From contig NZ_MSZZ01000005.1 in assembly GCF_002093975.1 (NCBI RefSeq), positions 124,001 to 188,000 on the forward strand: a stretch of DNA of 64,000 nt. Direction: 5' to 3'. Under the pieces are notes generated by a model. The model worked only from the letters and a program-made list of their open reading frames with translations. It did not search any database and was not told the DNA's origin. Positions 1 to 8,538 of this stretch are shown here, one piece after another; the first letter of the stretch is position 1, and each line of letters opens with the position of its first letter. Origin of the DNA: Thermoactinospora rubra (lineage in GTDB: Bacteria > Actinomycetota > Actinomycetes > Streptosporangiales > Streptosporangiaceae). Both the position numbers and the translations under genes were made by a program.

Positions 1-456
1 GTCCACCTGGAGACCGGCTACGAGAACTACGTCGAGCCGCAGCTGTGGGTGCTGTTCGGCGCGGCGCTGTTCCTGGTGCTGGGCGGCACGTTCGTGGCCA
101 CCCGGCTGGCCGCGGCCGACGCCCGCCCGGACCTGGCGATCGTCCACGCCATCGGCGGCACGCCCGGGCTGCGGCGCATGATGCTGGCCGGCCAGGCCGG
201 CTACATCGCCGGACTGGGCGCGCTCACCGGCGCCGTGTCCGGCGCCGTCACGGGCGTCGCGCTGGCCTGGCCGATGACGGGCATCAGGAACGTGGGGACC
301 TTCGGTCCCGGCCAGGCGTGGCCGGGACCGGCCGTGATCGCCGTCCCGTGGCCCTTCGTGGCCGGGGTCGTGATCGGCCTGCCGCTGCTGGCCGCGCTGG
401 TGGCGGGGCTGTGCACGCGCAACGCCCCGCCGCCGCTCACCCGCCGGCCAACCTGA
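1..456 (+). CDS. FtsX-like ABC transporter permease, C-terminal fragment
   Basis: Only the last 151 codons are present; the gene starts before the window. The fragment has a hydrophobic segment near codons 16-35, a second near 60-85 and a third before the C-terminus. A cytoplasmic stretch, ADARPDLAIVHAIGGTPG, links the first two and resembles the coupling helix of MacB/FtsX-type permeases, where the conserved 'GATP' or 'GGTP' turn contacts the ATPase. That family would work with an ABC ATPase to move lipids or peptides or to signal to cell-wall hydrolases; the partner is outside the window. The stop codon overlaps the end of the convergent methyltransferase gene by 20 bp. The family call rests on topology and that motif only, so the substrate is unknown. 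Confidence 0.6.
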   Translation, partial: VHLETGYENYVEPQLWVLFGAALFLVLGGTFVATRLAAADARPDLAIVHAIGGTPGLRRMMLAGQAGYIAGLGALTGAVSGAVTGVALAWPMTGIRNVGTFGPGQAWPGPAVIAVPWPFVAGVVIGLPLLAALVAGLCTRNAPPPLTRRPT

Positions 457-1192
457 GACGGATCTTCGACTGCTTGTGCCGCCCCTCCCAGTCCTGCATG
501 AACTCCCCGCGGAACCCGTGGCGGGCGGCCAGGTCGAGCAGCGTCTCGGTGCGGTAGTAGAAGTCCTCCCGCAGCACCTGGTGCTCCTTGCCCTCGGTGC
601 GGTCGAAGGTGAAGTCGAACCAGCCGTCGCGCTTCATCACCCGGCCGACGTGCGCGAAGCACTCCTCGATCACCTCCAGCGGGGAGTGCGAGAAGACGCT
701 GTGGGCGTGGACGACGTCGAAGTGGTCGTCGGGCAGGAAGCCCAGCCGCAGGTCGCGCACCGGCGTCAGGTGGGGCAGCTTGGCGGCCAGGCCGTACCTC
801 TCCAGGGTGGCCTGCGCCTCGAACAGGATGTCCGGCGAGATGTCGATGCCGTAGTAGTTGCCCGTGTGGAGGTAGTCGATGAACAACCGGCCCGCGCGCA
901 GGTTGCCGCAGCCGATCTCCAGCATGCGGTGCTCCGGCTTGAGCCCGTGCTCGACCAGGTAGTCGAACTGCAGCTGCCCGAGGGCGAGCCAGCGTTTGTG
1001 CGAGTGGGAGCCGACGGCCCCCTCGGGGCTGCGCGCGGTGTCGGACTTCATGACCGCGCGGTAGTAGGCGATGTGGTCGGGGGTGCGCAGGCGGTACCAG
1101 GTGTCCCTGGCCAGCCTGCGGACGTGCGGCACTATCCGATCCGGGTGCCGGATGGCGTACTGGATCTGGTGCAAGGGGTTGGTGCGCTTCAT
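437..1192 (-). CDS. Class I SAM-dependent methyltransferase
   Basis: A 251-aa soluble protein. Motif I (MLEIGCGNLRAG, residues 90-101) is a glycine-rich S-adenosylmethionine loop, and YYGIDIS (residues 113-119) supplies the acidic residue that binds the ribose hydroxyls. DDHFDVVHAHSVFSH (about 155-169) corresponds to motif IV and the following helix. The basic N-terminal 50 residues precede the Rossmann fold. AGGAGA lies four bases before the ATG, which fixes the start. Related proteins are annotated as methyltransferase domain 25 or as glycan or natural-product methyltransferases, but the substrate cannot be read here. It stands alone and converges on the permease gene. Confidence 0.85.
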   Translation of the reverse strand: MKRTNPLHQIQYAIRHPDRIVPHVRRLARDTWYRLRTPDHIAYYRAVMKSDTARSPEGAVGSHSHKRWLALGQLQFDYLVEHGLKPEHRMLEIGCGNLRAGRLFIDYLHTGNYYGIDISPDILFEAQATLERYGLAAKLPHLTPVRDLRLGFLPDDHFDVVHAHSVFSHSPLEVIEECFAHVGRVMKRDGWFDFTFDRTEGKEHQVLREDFYYRTETLLDLAARHGFRGEFMQDWEGRHKQSKIRLRLAGG

Positions 1193-1265
1193 GCGGTCTC
1201 CTGAACCGTTCCCGCGGATTCAGGAAGCATAGCGTGGCGCGATTGCTCCCAGTGACGCAGTGATT

Positions 1266-2180
1266 TCAGTCCGTGACATCGGCGCATACCACGTGCGCCC
1301 CTATCTCGATCATCCGCCGCTCGCTGCGCGCGTCGGCGACGCGGGCCATCAGGATGGGCGCCTCGCTGGCCGCCAGCTGGGGCAGCCGGGCCCTGACGCC
1401 CCGGTGCAGGTCCCGCACGACGTCCTCGGCCGCCGACATGTGGACCTTGACGTGCAGCATGATCCCGGGCACGCCGGAGGCGGTCCGGGCCTCGGAGATC
1501 CACACGTGGTGGACCAGGGGGAAGTCCGCCAGCAGCGTGGCGATCGCCTTGCGCAGCGCGGGCAGGATCGGGTGGGTGCACCGCCGGTACCCGGGGTCGA
1601 CCTGCTGCATCGGCCCGGACAGGTGGGGCCGGGGAGCGGGGACCCAGGCCTGCGCGGGGAAGGCCGCGGGGGCCGGGGCGGGCCACGGCTCGGCTCGCTC
1701 GGTCGTGGTGTTGCGCGACACGGTCGCCATGGCGCCGGTGGCGTACGCCGCGGGCACGGCCCCCGACAGGACGGGCGTGGGCCCGGTGCGGGTCGAGCGC
1801 AGGAAACGCCGCAGGTCCTCGATCGGTACGGCGGCCGCCGCCGGCCCCGCCGCGTCGATCACGATCTCCCGCACGCCGGTGACGCGCTGGATGTCGAGAA
1901 TGGTGTCGGCGTCGCAGGCCGACAGGGAGTGGCTGCCGCGGTGGCGCGCGTAGGTGTCGGGCCCGGTGTAGCCGAGCAGCACCCTCTCGCCCGCCTGGGT
2001 GGTGCCCAGCACGACGGACCGGTCGGGCCGCACGGCCACCAGGACTCCGCCGTCGGCGAGCGCCGCCAGCAGGCTGTGCGGGGAGCCATGCTGGCGCAGC
2101 ACGTTGGCGAGAGCGGGGTTCCCGATGCTCATATGACGCACCATAGGTAGTCGGCCACGACTTATCAGGCTAATGGCCAA
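1266..2180 (-). CDS. SseB-family protein
   Basis: The product (304 aa, or 288 aa if it begins at the methionine of MSIGNPALANVLRQ, position 2132) looks like a two-domain SseB protein. The N-terminal half has the pattern of short strands ending in GGVLVAVRPDRSVVLG and GVREIVIDAAG. A Pro/Ala-rich linker (about residues 160-190) follows, then a C-terminal domain with HHVWISEARTASGVPGIMLHV. SseB proteins are widespread in actinobacteria; the name comes from serine-sensitivity phenotypes and the biochemical role is not established. No good ribosome-binding site precedes any of the three candidate ATGs, so the start is uncertain. Nearby serA makes a link to serine tempting, but that is only inference. 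Confidence 0.65.
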   Translation of the reverse strand: MAISLISRGRLPMVRHMSIGNPALANVLRQHGSPHSLLAALADGGVLVAVRPDRSVVLGTTQAGERVLLGYTGPDTYARHRGSHSLSACDADTILDIQRVTGVREIVIDAAGPAAAAVPIEDLRRFLRSTRTGPTPVLSGAVPAAYATGAMATVSRNTTTERAEPWPAPAPAAFPAQAWVPAPRPHLSGPMQQVDPGYRRCTHPILPALRKAIATLLADFPLVHHVWISEARTASGVPGIMLHVKVHMSAAEDVVRDLHRGVRARLPQLAASEAPILMARVADARSERRMIEIGAHVVCADVTD

Positions 2181-2263
2181 GAAATCTACCGATCAAGACA
2201 AAGATGGAAGCGGCTTGAATGAGCCGCCGGGCCCCTGGGTACTGCCCACATCCTGGGACTCTC

Positions 2264-2277
2264 GTGAACGCATTCAC
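2264..2277. promoter_or_regulatory. Short inverted repeat in the serA upstream region
   Basis: GTGAA-CGCA-TTCAC, a 5-bp-arm dyad about 105 bp before the serA start, in the spacer shared with the divergent SseB-like gene. It could be a regulator half-site pair. No convincing -35/-10 pair was found in this 200-bp spacer. Confidence 0.25.
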
Positions 2278-2379
2278 AAGGGCCGATAGACTTTGAGGGA
2301 TCCCATCGGGGGCCCGTCGCCGTGCCTCCGCCTGCCCGCCACTGTGTCAGCCACTGTGCCCGCCCAAAGGATCTCATCA

Positions 2380-3969
<1,590 letters not shown>

Positions 3970-3977
3970 TCCCTGGT

Positions 3978-4018
3978 GGACGTCCTAGCATCTCACCATG
4001 TGAGATGCTAGGACGTCC
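3978..4018. promoter_or_regulatory. Perfect 19-bp-arm palindrome after serA, candidate NdgR-type operator or terminator
   Basis: GGACGTCCTAGCATCTCAC, a CAT loop, then the exact reverse complement. It starts nine bases after the serA stop. No T-tract follows, which argues against a simple intrinsic terminator. The centre reads TCTC-ACCATGT-GAGA (3991-4005), the same TCTC-N7-GAGA layout as the dyad between ndgR and leuC (39035-39049). A -10-like TATCCT (4034-4039) follows 16 bp after the palindrome, so the element could be an operator over the -35 region of a transcript for the small gene downstream. The operator role is inferred. Confidence 0.6.
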
Positions 4019-4036
4019 TACGAGACGGGCTGGTAT

Positions 4037-4259
4037 CCTGGCGGGAAATGCGCCAGGTACTCGTACTCATTACCTGCCGCGGCGAGGCCTGTTAGGGCAG
4101 GTCGACAACTCGCCGCGGTGTGTGGCGTTGCGTCGGCCGGTAAGTCCCTACCCGTCCCGGGGTCCCGCGATCCGGGCCCGTGGACACCAGGCCCGGTTGG
4201 ATTCGCGACCGGAGTCCGACTCCCACCCCGTACGCCCGCGAACTGAGACGAGTAACACC
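4037..4259 (+). ncRNA. Highly structured leader RNA of unknown class upstream of a 36-codon gene
   Basis: Readable stems: CCTGGCG/CGCCAGG (4037-4043 with 4051-4057); TACTCGT/ACGAGTA (4058-4064 with 4248-4254), which closes the whole domain; CCGCGGCGAG/CTCGCCGCGG (4077-4086 with 4109-4118) with an inner CCTG/CAGG; CCGGT/ACCGG (4137-4141 with 4208-4212); CGCGA+CCGGGCC paired with GGCCCGG+TCGCG (4166-4178 with 4190-4207); and GGAGT/ACTCC (4211-4223). The closing stem takes in GAGACGAG, the only purine-rich stretch before the ATG at 4260, so the fold would hide the ribosome site. I do not recognise any catalogued riboswitch consensus in it. The 5' end is placed after the TATCCT box and is approximate. 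Confidence 0.5.
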
Positions 4260-4370
4260 ATGTACGACATGTATCCGTGGAACCGCGCCGACGAGAGCGA
4301 GAACGAGGCCGCCGAGGCCCTGCAGACCGCGCTGGACCGGCGGGACAACGGCGGCCAGCCCCAGCACTGA
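4260..4370 (+). CDS. 36-aa small protein MYDMYPWN...
   Basis: A 36-codon ORF beginning MYDMYPWNRADESENEAA and ending in a charged, glutamine-rich tail. It has no signal peptide, no membrane segment and no cysteine; the N-terminus is aromatic and the rest is acidic and helical in character. Codon third positions are mostly G or C as in neighbouring genes, which supports real translation. The same frame is open upstream to 4005, but that part is rich in Arg and Pro and coincides with the folded leader, so the ATG at 4260 is preferred. Its ribosome site is inside the closing stem of the leader. I do not recognise a family; a translated sensor or reporter ORF and a functional micro-protein are both possible. 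Confidence 0.5.
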   Translation: MYDMYPWNRADESENEAAEALQTALDRRDNGGQPQH

Positions 4371-4393
4371 GCCCGTCCGGGGCCGCCGCTGAG

Positions 4394-4410
4394 CCTGGCC
4401 TTAGGCCAGG
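4394..4410 (-). terminator. Short hairpin over the stop codon of the dikinase gene
   Basis: CCTGGCC-TTA-GGCCAGG; the loop contains the TAA stop of the minus-strand dikinase gene. The stem is only 7 bp without a T-run, so it is a weak terminator candidate between the dikinase and the small gene. Confidence 0.3.
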
Positions 4411-6839
4411 ATCTCCACCGTCCCGCGCCCGCCGTCGACCCTGATCCGGTCGCCGTCGTGGATGCGCGCCGTCGCGTTGCCCGTCCCGACGACCGCCGGG
4501 ATGCCCAGCTCCCGCGCCACGATCGAGGCGTGCGACAGCGGCGCGCCGACGTCGGTGACGACCGCCGCCGCGCGGGGGAACAGCGGCGTCCACCCCACGT
4601 TGGTGATCGTGGTGACCAGGATCTCGCCCTGCGCGAGCCGGTCGCCCTCGGCCATGGAGCGGATCACCCGCGCCGTCCCCTCCACCACGCCCGCCGCGCC
4701 CGCGAACCCGGTGATGGTGCTCGACGGCGGCGAGCTCTGCGCGGTCTCGTCGAACAGGTCGGCACGCCGGTCCGGATCGGCGGCCCACCGCTCGGGGCTG
4801 AAGCGTCCCCGGATCAGCCCGGGGTACGGCGGCAGCGACCGGTAGTGCTCATACGCCGCGCGCCGCCGGGGCACCCGCGCGAGCGGCTCGCGCGAGCCGC
4901 GCAGCACCCGGAGGATCTCCGGCAGGGTGAGGAAGAACACGTCCTCGCCGACGCCGCTCACCTCGCCCGCGCGCAGCACGAACGCCCGCAGCACCCAGAA
5001 CGCGCGGATCATCTCCGAGCGGGTCTCCTCCCGCTGCTGCACGATCCGCCCCCAGCGCTCGATCTTGCGCCGCGTCCTGGCGGCCAGCCTGGGGTCGCGC
5101 TCGCGGAAGCGCCGCCAGGCCGCCTCGGCGGCCTCGTCCTGGCGCCGCAGCAGCTCGGCGGGGTCGGTGGTGAGCCCGGCCAGCTGCTTGTCGATCCAGC
5201 CGGGGTCCTCGGCGGGCCGCGGCGCCGACACCTCGAACTCGTCCGGGCACCGGTGCCCGTAACGCCGCGCGTAGGTCTCGCGGTCGATCTCGCCGCGCTT
5301 CAGCCGGGCCAGCCCCAGCAGCGGGCCCAGGCTCTCCAGCCGGTTGCCGCCCACCTGGATGCCCGAGGTCAGGGCGTTGGCGTCGGCCTCGCCGACCAGC
5401 CTGGCCAGCCGGTTGCGGAGGAAGACCAGCGCCCCGCCGTCCTGGCGTCCCGCGGCGGCCAGCATGTGGTTGCACTCGCGGAAGTACGGCTCGATCTCGC
5501 GCGTCCACAGCGTCACCAGGTCCTCGCTGGCCGCGATCCTGTCGCGCAGCGCCTGGCTCCGGTCGGCCGCGGTGGCGACGAACTCCGGGATCCGCTTGAC
5601 GTATTTGCCCAGCGCCACACGGCCCCGCAGGATCGGCGGCAGCTCCCTCAGCACGCGCCACCGCGACATCGGCAGCAGCGGGACCTCCAGGCCCTCGGGC
5701 AGCCTGCCGAGCACCGGCTCCTGCGCGGCCTGCAGCTTCTTCCTCATGCCCAGCGCCGCCGCCAGCGACGCCGTGGCGCTGAGGTTCATGTAGAAGCGGC
5801 CGCCGATGTTCCCGCACAGGGGATGCCCGGCGAGCTCGCTGAAGATCATGACGTCCTTCATGAACCGCTGCACGAGCGACCAGGTGCAGGGCGTCATGAC
5901 GCTGGGGATCGCCTCGCCGAGGTTGGTGTTCGTCCACAGGTAGTCGCCCCTGAGCGAGTCGTTCCACTCCTCCCGCTGCCCGGTGATCGGCCTGGCCTGC
6001 AGGATGGCGAACTCGCCGTCGCGCAGCGCCCACTCCACGTCCATGGGCACGCCGTACAGCTCCTCGATCCGCATGCCCAGCCCGGCCAGCCGTACGGCCT
6101 GCTCGGCGGACAGGACCGGCCGGTCGCGCAGGCCGGCGGGCACGGGCTCCTCGCGGGTGCCGTCCTCGGTCCGCACGGTCCTGACGGCCTTGGCGGCGAC
6201 CTTGTGGTCCACCACGGTACGGCTGCCGCGGTCCACGGTGATCGTGTCGGGGGTGACGAGCCCGCCGACGACGGCTTCGCCGAGTCCCCAGGCGGCGTTG
6301 ACGACCAGGCGGCCGCCCTCGTCGGTGAACATGACGCCGGCGGCGTCGGCGGGGACGAGCTCCTGGACCACGACGGCGAGCGCGACCTCCTCGTGCGGGA
6401 CGCCGTTGCGTTCGCGGTAGGCGATGGCGCGCTCGGTCCACAGCGAGGCCCAGCAGCGGCGCACCGCCTCCAGCAGCCGTTCGCCGCCGCGGACGTTGAG
6501 GAAGGTCTCCTGCTGCCCGGCGAACGACATGCCCGGCAGGTCCTCGGCGGTCGCCGACGAGCGCACGGCCACGGCCGGCTCGCCGCCGAGCTTGGCGTAG
6601 GCGGCCAGGACGTCGCCGGCCAGGTCGGCGGGGATCTCGTGCTCGGTGATGAGCCTCGCCATCTCCTGCGGGCGCCCGGTCAGCCCGTGCTCGGCCACGA
6701 AGCGCCGGTAGGCGTGGGTGGTGACGTGGAAGCCGTCCGGCACCGGCAGCCCGGCCCGTGCCAGCCGGGCGAGCGAGGCGCCCTTGCCGCCCACGGTCGG
6801 CAGGTCGGCTCTGGGGTCGTCCAGCGCAAGCGTGTTCAT
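4401..6839 (-). CDS. Rifampin phosphotransferase-like / PEP synthase-like dikinase
   Basis: An 812-aa protein with PPDK-type N-terminal ATP-grasp (VGGKGASLARL at residues 16-26, VAVRSSATAEDLPGMSFAGQ near 90, QARPITG near 287-293), a long helical middle region (about 300-720), and a C-terminal swivelling phosphohistidine domain. The last carries TDVGAPLSHASIVAREL, with His770 as the expected phosphate carrier. It lacks the C-terminal PEP-binding barrel of true PEP synthase. The order ATP-grasp, helical, His is that of rifampin phosphotransferase (RPH), which inactivates rifamycins using ATP. RPH proteins are usually about 50 residues longer, and 'uncharacterised PEP-utilising enzyme' is the safe name. 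Its start codon overlaps the TetR stop by four bases (ATGA), so the two genes are translationally coupled. Confidence 0.7.
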   Translation of the reverse strand: MNTLALDDPRADLPTVGGKGASLARLARAGLPVPDGFHVTTHAYRRFVAEHGLTGRPQEMARLITEHEIPADLAGDVLAAYAKLGGEPAVAVRSSATAEDLPGMSFAGQQETFLNVRGGERLLEAVRRCWASLWTERAIAYRERNGVPHEEVALAVVVQELVPADAAGVMFTDEGGRLVVNAAWGLGEAVVGGLVTPDTITVDRGSRTVVDHKVAAKAVRTVRTEDGTREEPVPAGLRDRPVLSAEQAVRLAGLGMRIEELYGVPMDVEWALRDGEFAILQARPITGQREEWNDSLRGDYLWTNTNLGEAIPSVMTPCTWSLVQRFMKDVMIFSELAGHPLCGNIGGRFYMNLSATASLAAALGMRKKLQAAQEPVLGRLPEGLEVPLLPMSRWRVLRELPPILRGRVALGKYVKRIPEFVATAADRSQALRDRIAASEDLVTLWTREIEPYFRECNHMLAAAGRQDGGALVFLRNRLARLVGEADANALTSGIQVGGNRLESLGPLLGLARLKRGEIDRETYARRYGHRCPDEFEVSAPRPAEDPGWIDKQLAGLTTDPAELLRRQDEAAEAAWRRFRERDPRLAARTRRKIERWGRIVQQREETRSEMIRAFWVLRAFVLRAGEVSGVGEDVFFLTLPEILRVLRGSREPLARVPRRRAAYEHYRSLPPYPGLIRGRFSPERWAADPDRRADLFDETAQSSPPSSTITGFAGAAGVVEGTARVIRSMAEGDRLAQGEILVTTITNVGWTPLFPRAAAVVTDVGAPLSHASIVARELGIPAVVGTGNATARIHDGDRIRVDGGRGTVEILA

Positions 6840-7534
6840 AGGCTCATGTCCAGTTTCCTCCGGGCGATCTCCAGAGCCCGGTCGAGGTAGTCGGTGGTGG
6901 CCGCGACGACCCGCTCGGCGACCTGCGGCGTGATGGGGCTGCCGGATTCCAGGGTCCGCTGGATGGTCTCGGCGAGCAGGTCGGCGCGGCGTTCGACGCC
7001 GACGGACGCCGACGGCGGGGTGAGGAAGAAGCCGTACAGGGCGGTCAGGAGGACGTCCTGCTGTTCCTCGGGCGTCAGGTCCTGGCGTAGCAGGCCGTGC
7101 TCGCGCATGGCCTCCAGGTAGCTGTGGACGGCGGCGAGGGCGTCGGCCATGCGGTCGGGGTTGTCGTGCTTGAGCCTGAGCAGCGAGCCGAGGATCTCGC
7201 GGTCGTCGAACATGAACGCCCTGAGCAGTGGCCGCGCCAGCACCTCCAGGGCCATCAGGCGCATGAGCGAGCCGACCGACTCGGCGTGGTCGGCCATGCG
7301 CTCCCGCAGCGCCTCCAGCAGGGAGACGCGCTCCCGGCGCAGCAGCGCGGCGAACAGCTCGTCGCGGCTCTTCCAGTGCAGGTAGAGGGTTCCCTTGGCG
7401 ACGTGCGCGGCCCGGGCGACGTCGTCGAGCGTGGTCTTGTCGTAGCCCCAGCGCTCGATCAGCTCGGCGGCGGCGTCGAGGATCCGGTTCGCGCGCGCCC
7501 GCCGTTGCTCGGGGGTCTGCCGCCGTCGATCCAT
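6836..7534 (-). CDS. TetR/AcrR-family transcriptional repressor
   Basis: A 232-aa regulator. The N-terminal TetR helix-turn-helix runs from about residue 15 to 62 (RILDAAAELIERWGYDKTT, then VAKGTLYLHWKSRDEL). The C-terminal part is all-helical and would bind an unknown ligand and form the dimer. It is the first gene of a two-gene unit, with the dikinase following in a 4-bp overlap, so the likely target is its own operon. A strong inverted repeat sits 10 bp before the start codon and would overlap the promoter, which fits autorepression relieved by the compound the dikinase acts on. The identity of that compound is inference only. Confidence 0.88.
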   Translation of the reverse strand: MDRRRQTPEQRRARANRILDAAAELIERWGYDKTTLDDVARAAHVAKGTLYLHWKSRDELFAALLRRERVSLLEALRERMADHAESVGSLMRLMALEVLARPLLRAFMFDDREILGSLLRLKHDNPDRMADALAAVHSYLEAMREHGLLRQDLTPEEQQDVLLTALYGFFLTPPSASVGVERRADLLAETIQRTLESGSPITPQVAERVVAATTDYLDRALEIARRKLDMSL

Positions 7535-7543
7535 GATGACTCC

Positions 7544-7569
7544 ATGACTAGATGTTCTCTTCTAGTCAT
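7544..7569. promoter_or_regulatory. Probable operator of the TetR-dikinase unit
   Basis: Perfect 9-bp arms ATGACTAGA and TCTAGTCAT around an 8-bp spacer (26 bp in all), immediately upstream of the tetR start. Size, symmetry and position are typical of a TetR-family operator. Confidence 0.7.
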
Positions 7570-7621
7570 ACATCTGAGAAACGGCGGGCGACAACTCGGG
7601 GTGGGTTTGTGGCGGAAACGA

Positions 7622-7659
7622 CAGAATCCGCAAGGGGGTCGATCCCCTTGCGGATTCTG
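7622..7659 (-). terminator. Terminator hairpin after the NlpC/P60 gene
   Basis: A 16-bp perfect stem, CAGAATCCGCAAGGGG paired with CCCCTTGCGGATTCTG around a 6-base loop. It lies 35 bp beyond the stop of the minus-strand NlpC/P60 gene and before the tetR promoter. There is no clear T-run on either side. Confidence 0.7.
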
Positions 7660-7693
7660 AGGATTCCGCGGCCTGCCTACAGGGCGGTGTGCT

Positions 7694-8287
7694 CTATAGG
7701 GCCGTGGCGACGGGCATCGCGGGCGGCGGCTCCTGCCGTTCCTTGACGAGCCGGATCCACCGGGCGACGCCCTGCGGGTCGGGCCGTACCGCGCCCACGA
7801 AGGCCCGGCGCCGCCAGGCGCTCAGCTTCTCCTCCTTCACCACCTCGCCGGTGCGCGGGGAGTGGACCATGTAGCCGGGCCGGGAGATCATGCCCACGTG
7901 GCCGAGGTTGCTGAAGAAGACCAGGTCGCCGGGCCTGAGGTCGTCCCAGGCGATCTTCCTGGAGAAGGCGTGGTACTGCTGGGCCGCGGTCCTGGGCAAC
8001 CGGATGCCGGCGCTCTCGTAGGCCCGCAGCATCAGGCCGGAGCAGTCGTACCCGCGTTCGCTGGCTCCGCCGTACACGTAAGGCGTGCCGCGCTTGTCCA
8101 GCGCGTAGTCGAGTGCGACCTTCCAGGCGGGGGTTCTGGTCGGCTTGGTGCGGATCTGCTGGAGCTCGGCGCCGGTGAGCGTCAGAACCGAGGGGTCCGA
8201 GGCGGCCTGCGCCGGAGCGGGAGTGAGGGAAAGGGCGATCGTTGTGAATGCGGTTGCCGACACGGCAACGGCGGCGATGCGAGACAG
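7694..8287 (-). CDS. Secreted NlpC/P60 peptidoglycan endopeptidase
   Basis: A secreted cell-wall hydrolase that would cut peptide stems of peptidoglycan. The NlpC/P60 domain fills the C-terminal two thirds: catalytic Cys in RGYDCSGLM (Cys82), His in LGHVGMI (His130) and a third polar residue in MVHSPR (His142). I place the start at a CTG (8285-8287), eight codons before the first in-frame GTG, because AAGGA lies eight bases upstream of it and the longer form gives a complete signal peptide (MSRIAAVAVSATAF..., cleavage after APAQA). With the GTG the basic N-region is lost. Length is then 197 aa, short for the family, with no extra binding domain. Its transcript begins with a c-di-AMP riboswitch. 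Confidence 0.85.
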   Translation of the reverse strand: MSRIAAVAVSATAFTTIALSLTPAPAQAASDPSVLTLTGAELQQIRTKPTRTPAWKVALDYALDKRGTPYVYGGASERGYDCSGLMLRAYESAGIRLPRTAAQQYHAFSRKIAWDDLRPGDLVFFSNLGHVGMISRPGYMVHSPRTGEVVKEEKLSAWRRRAFVGAVRPDPQGVARWIRLVKERQEPPPAMPVATAL

Positions 8288-8304
8288 GGGGAGATTCCTT
8301 CCAT

Positions 8305-8430
8305 CCTGCCTACCGGGTTAGCTGACGGGCGCGGGCCTGGAAGTGGCCCTACGGCATGCGAGCCGATTAGCCCCAAGGGGAAAGGGTGGGTCCCCGGTTC
8401 CACCGCGAACGGCGCGGTGGATTCGGCCCG
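8305..8430 (-). promoter_or_regulatory. c-di-AMP riboswitch (ydaO-yuaA class)
   Basis: On the minus strand the region reads GCCGAATCC ... GGAACCGGGGACCC ... GGGGCTAATCGG ... CGTAGGG and ends with CCCGTCAGCTAACCCGGTAG. The GTCAGCTAACCCGGTAGGC block with the preceding AATCGG and GTAGGG blocks is the conserved signature of ydaO riboswitches, which in actinobacteria commonly control cell-wall hydrolase genes. Here it ends about 10 bases before the ribosome site of the NlpC/P60 gene. Boundaries are approximate. Confidence 0.9.
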
Positions 8431-8434
8431 ACGG

Positions 8435-8463
8435 ACTCTAACGAAACGGTCAAAAGACCGCAA
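8435..8463 (-). promoter_or_regulatory. Promoter of the riboswitch-NlpC/P60 transcript
   Basis: On the minus strand TTGCGG (8458-8463), 17 bp, TAGAGT (8435-8440). The transcript would begin a few bases later, at the 5' edge of the riboswitch. The same -10 hexamer occurs before the tRNA-Glu genes. Confidence 0.55.
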
Positions 8464-8538
8464 ATCTGACAAAGGGCTCGTGTCCGCGAATTGAGACGAT
8501 GTGCTCGTACGGCGAGACGGACCCGGTAAGGTACCTCC

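Noticed and set aside
4081..4130. T-box, TPP or 6C RNA in the serA-downstream leader
   Set aside because: No AGGGTGG-type T-box, no CUGAGA...ACCUGA TPP core in the right order, and no pair of C-rich loops.
4005..4259. In-frame upstream extension of the MYDMYPWN ORF to 122 codons
   Set aside because: The extension is Arg/Pro-rich, coincides with the folded leader and the palindrome, and lacks coding character.
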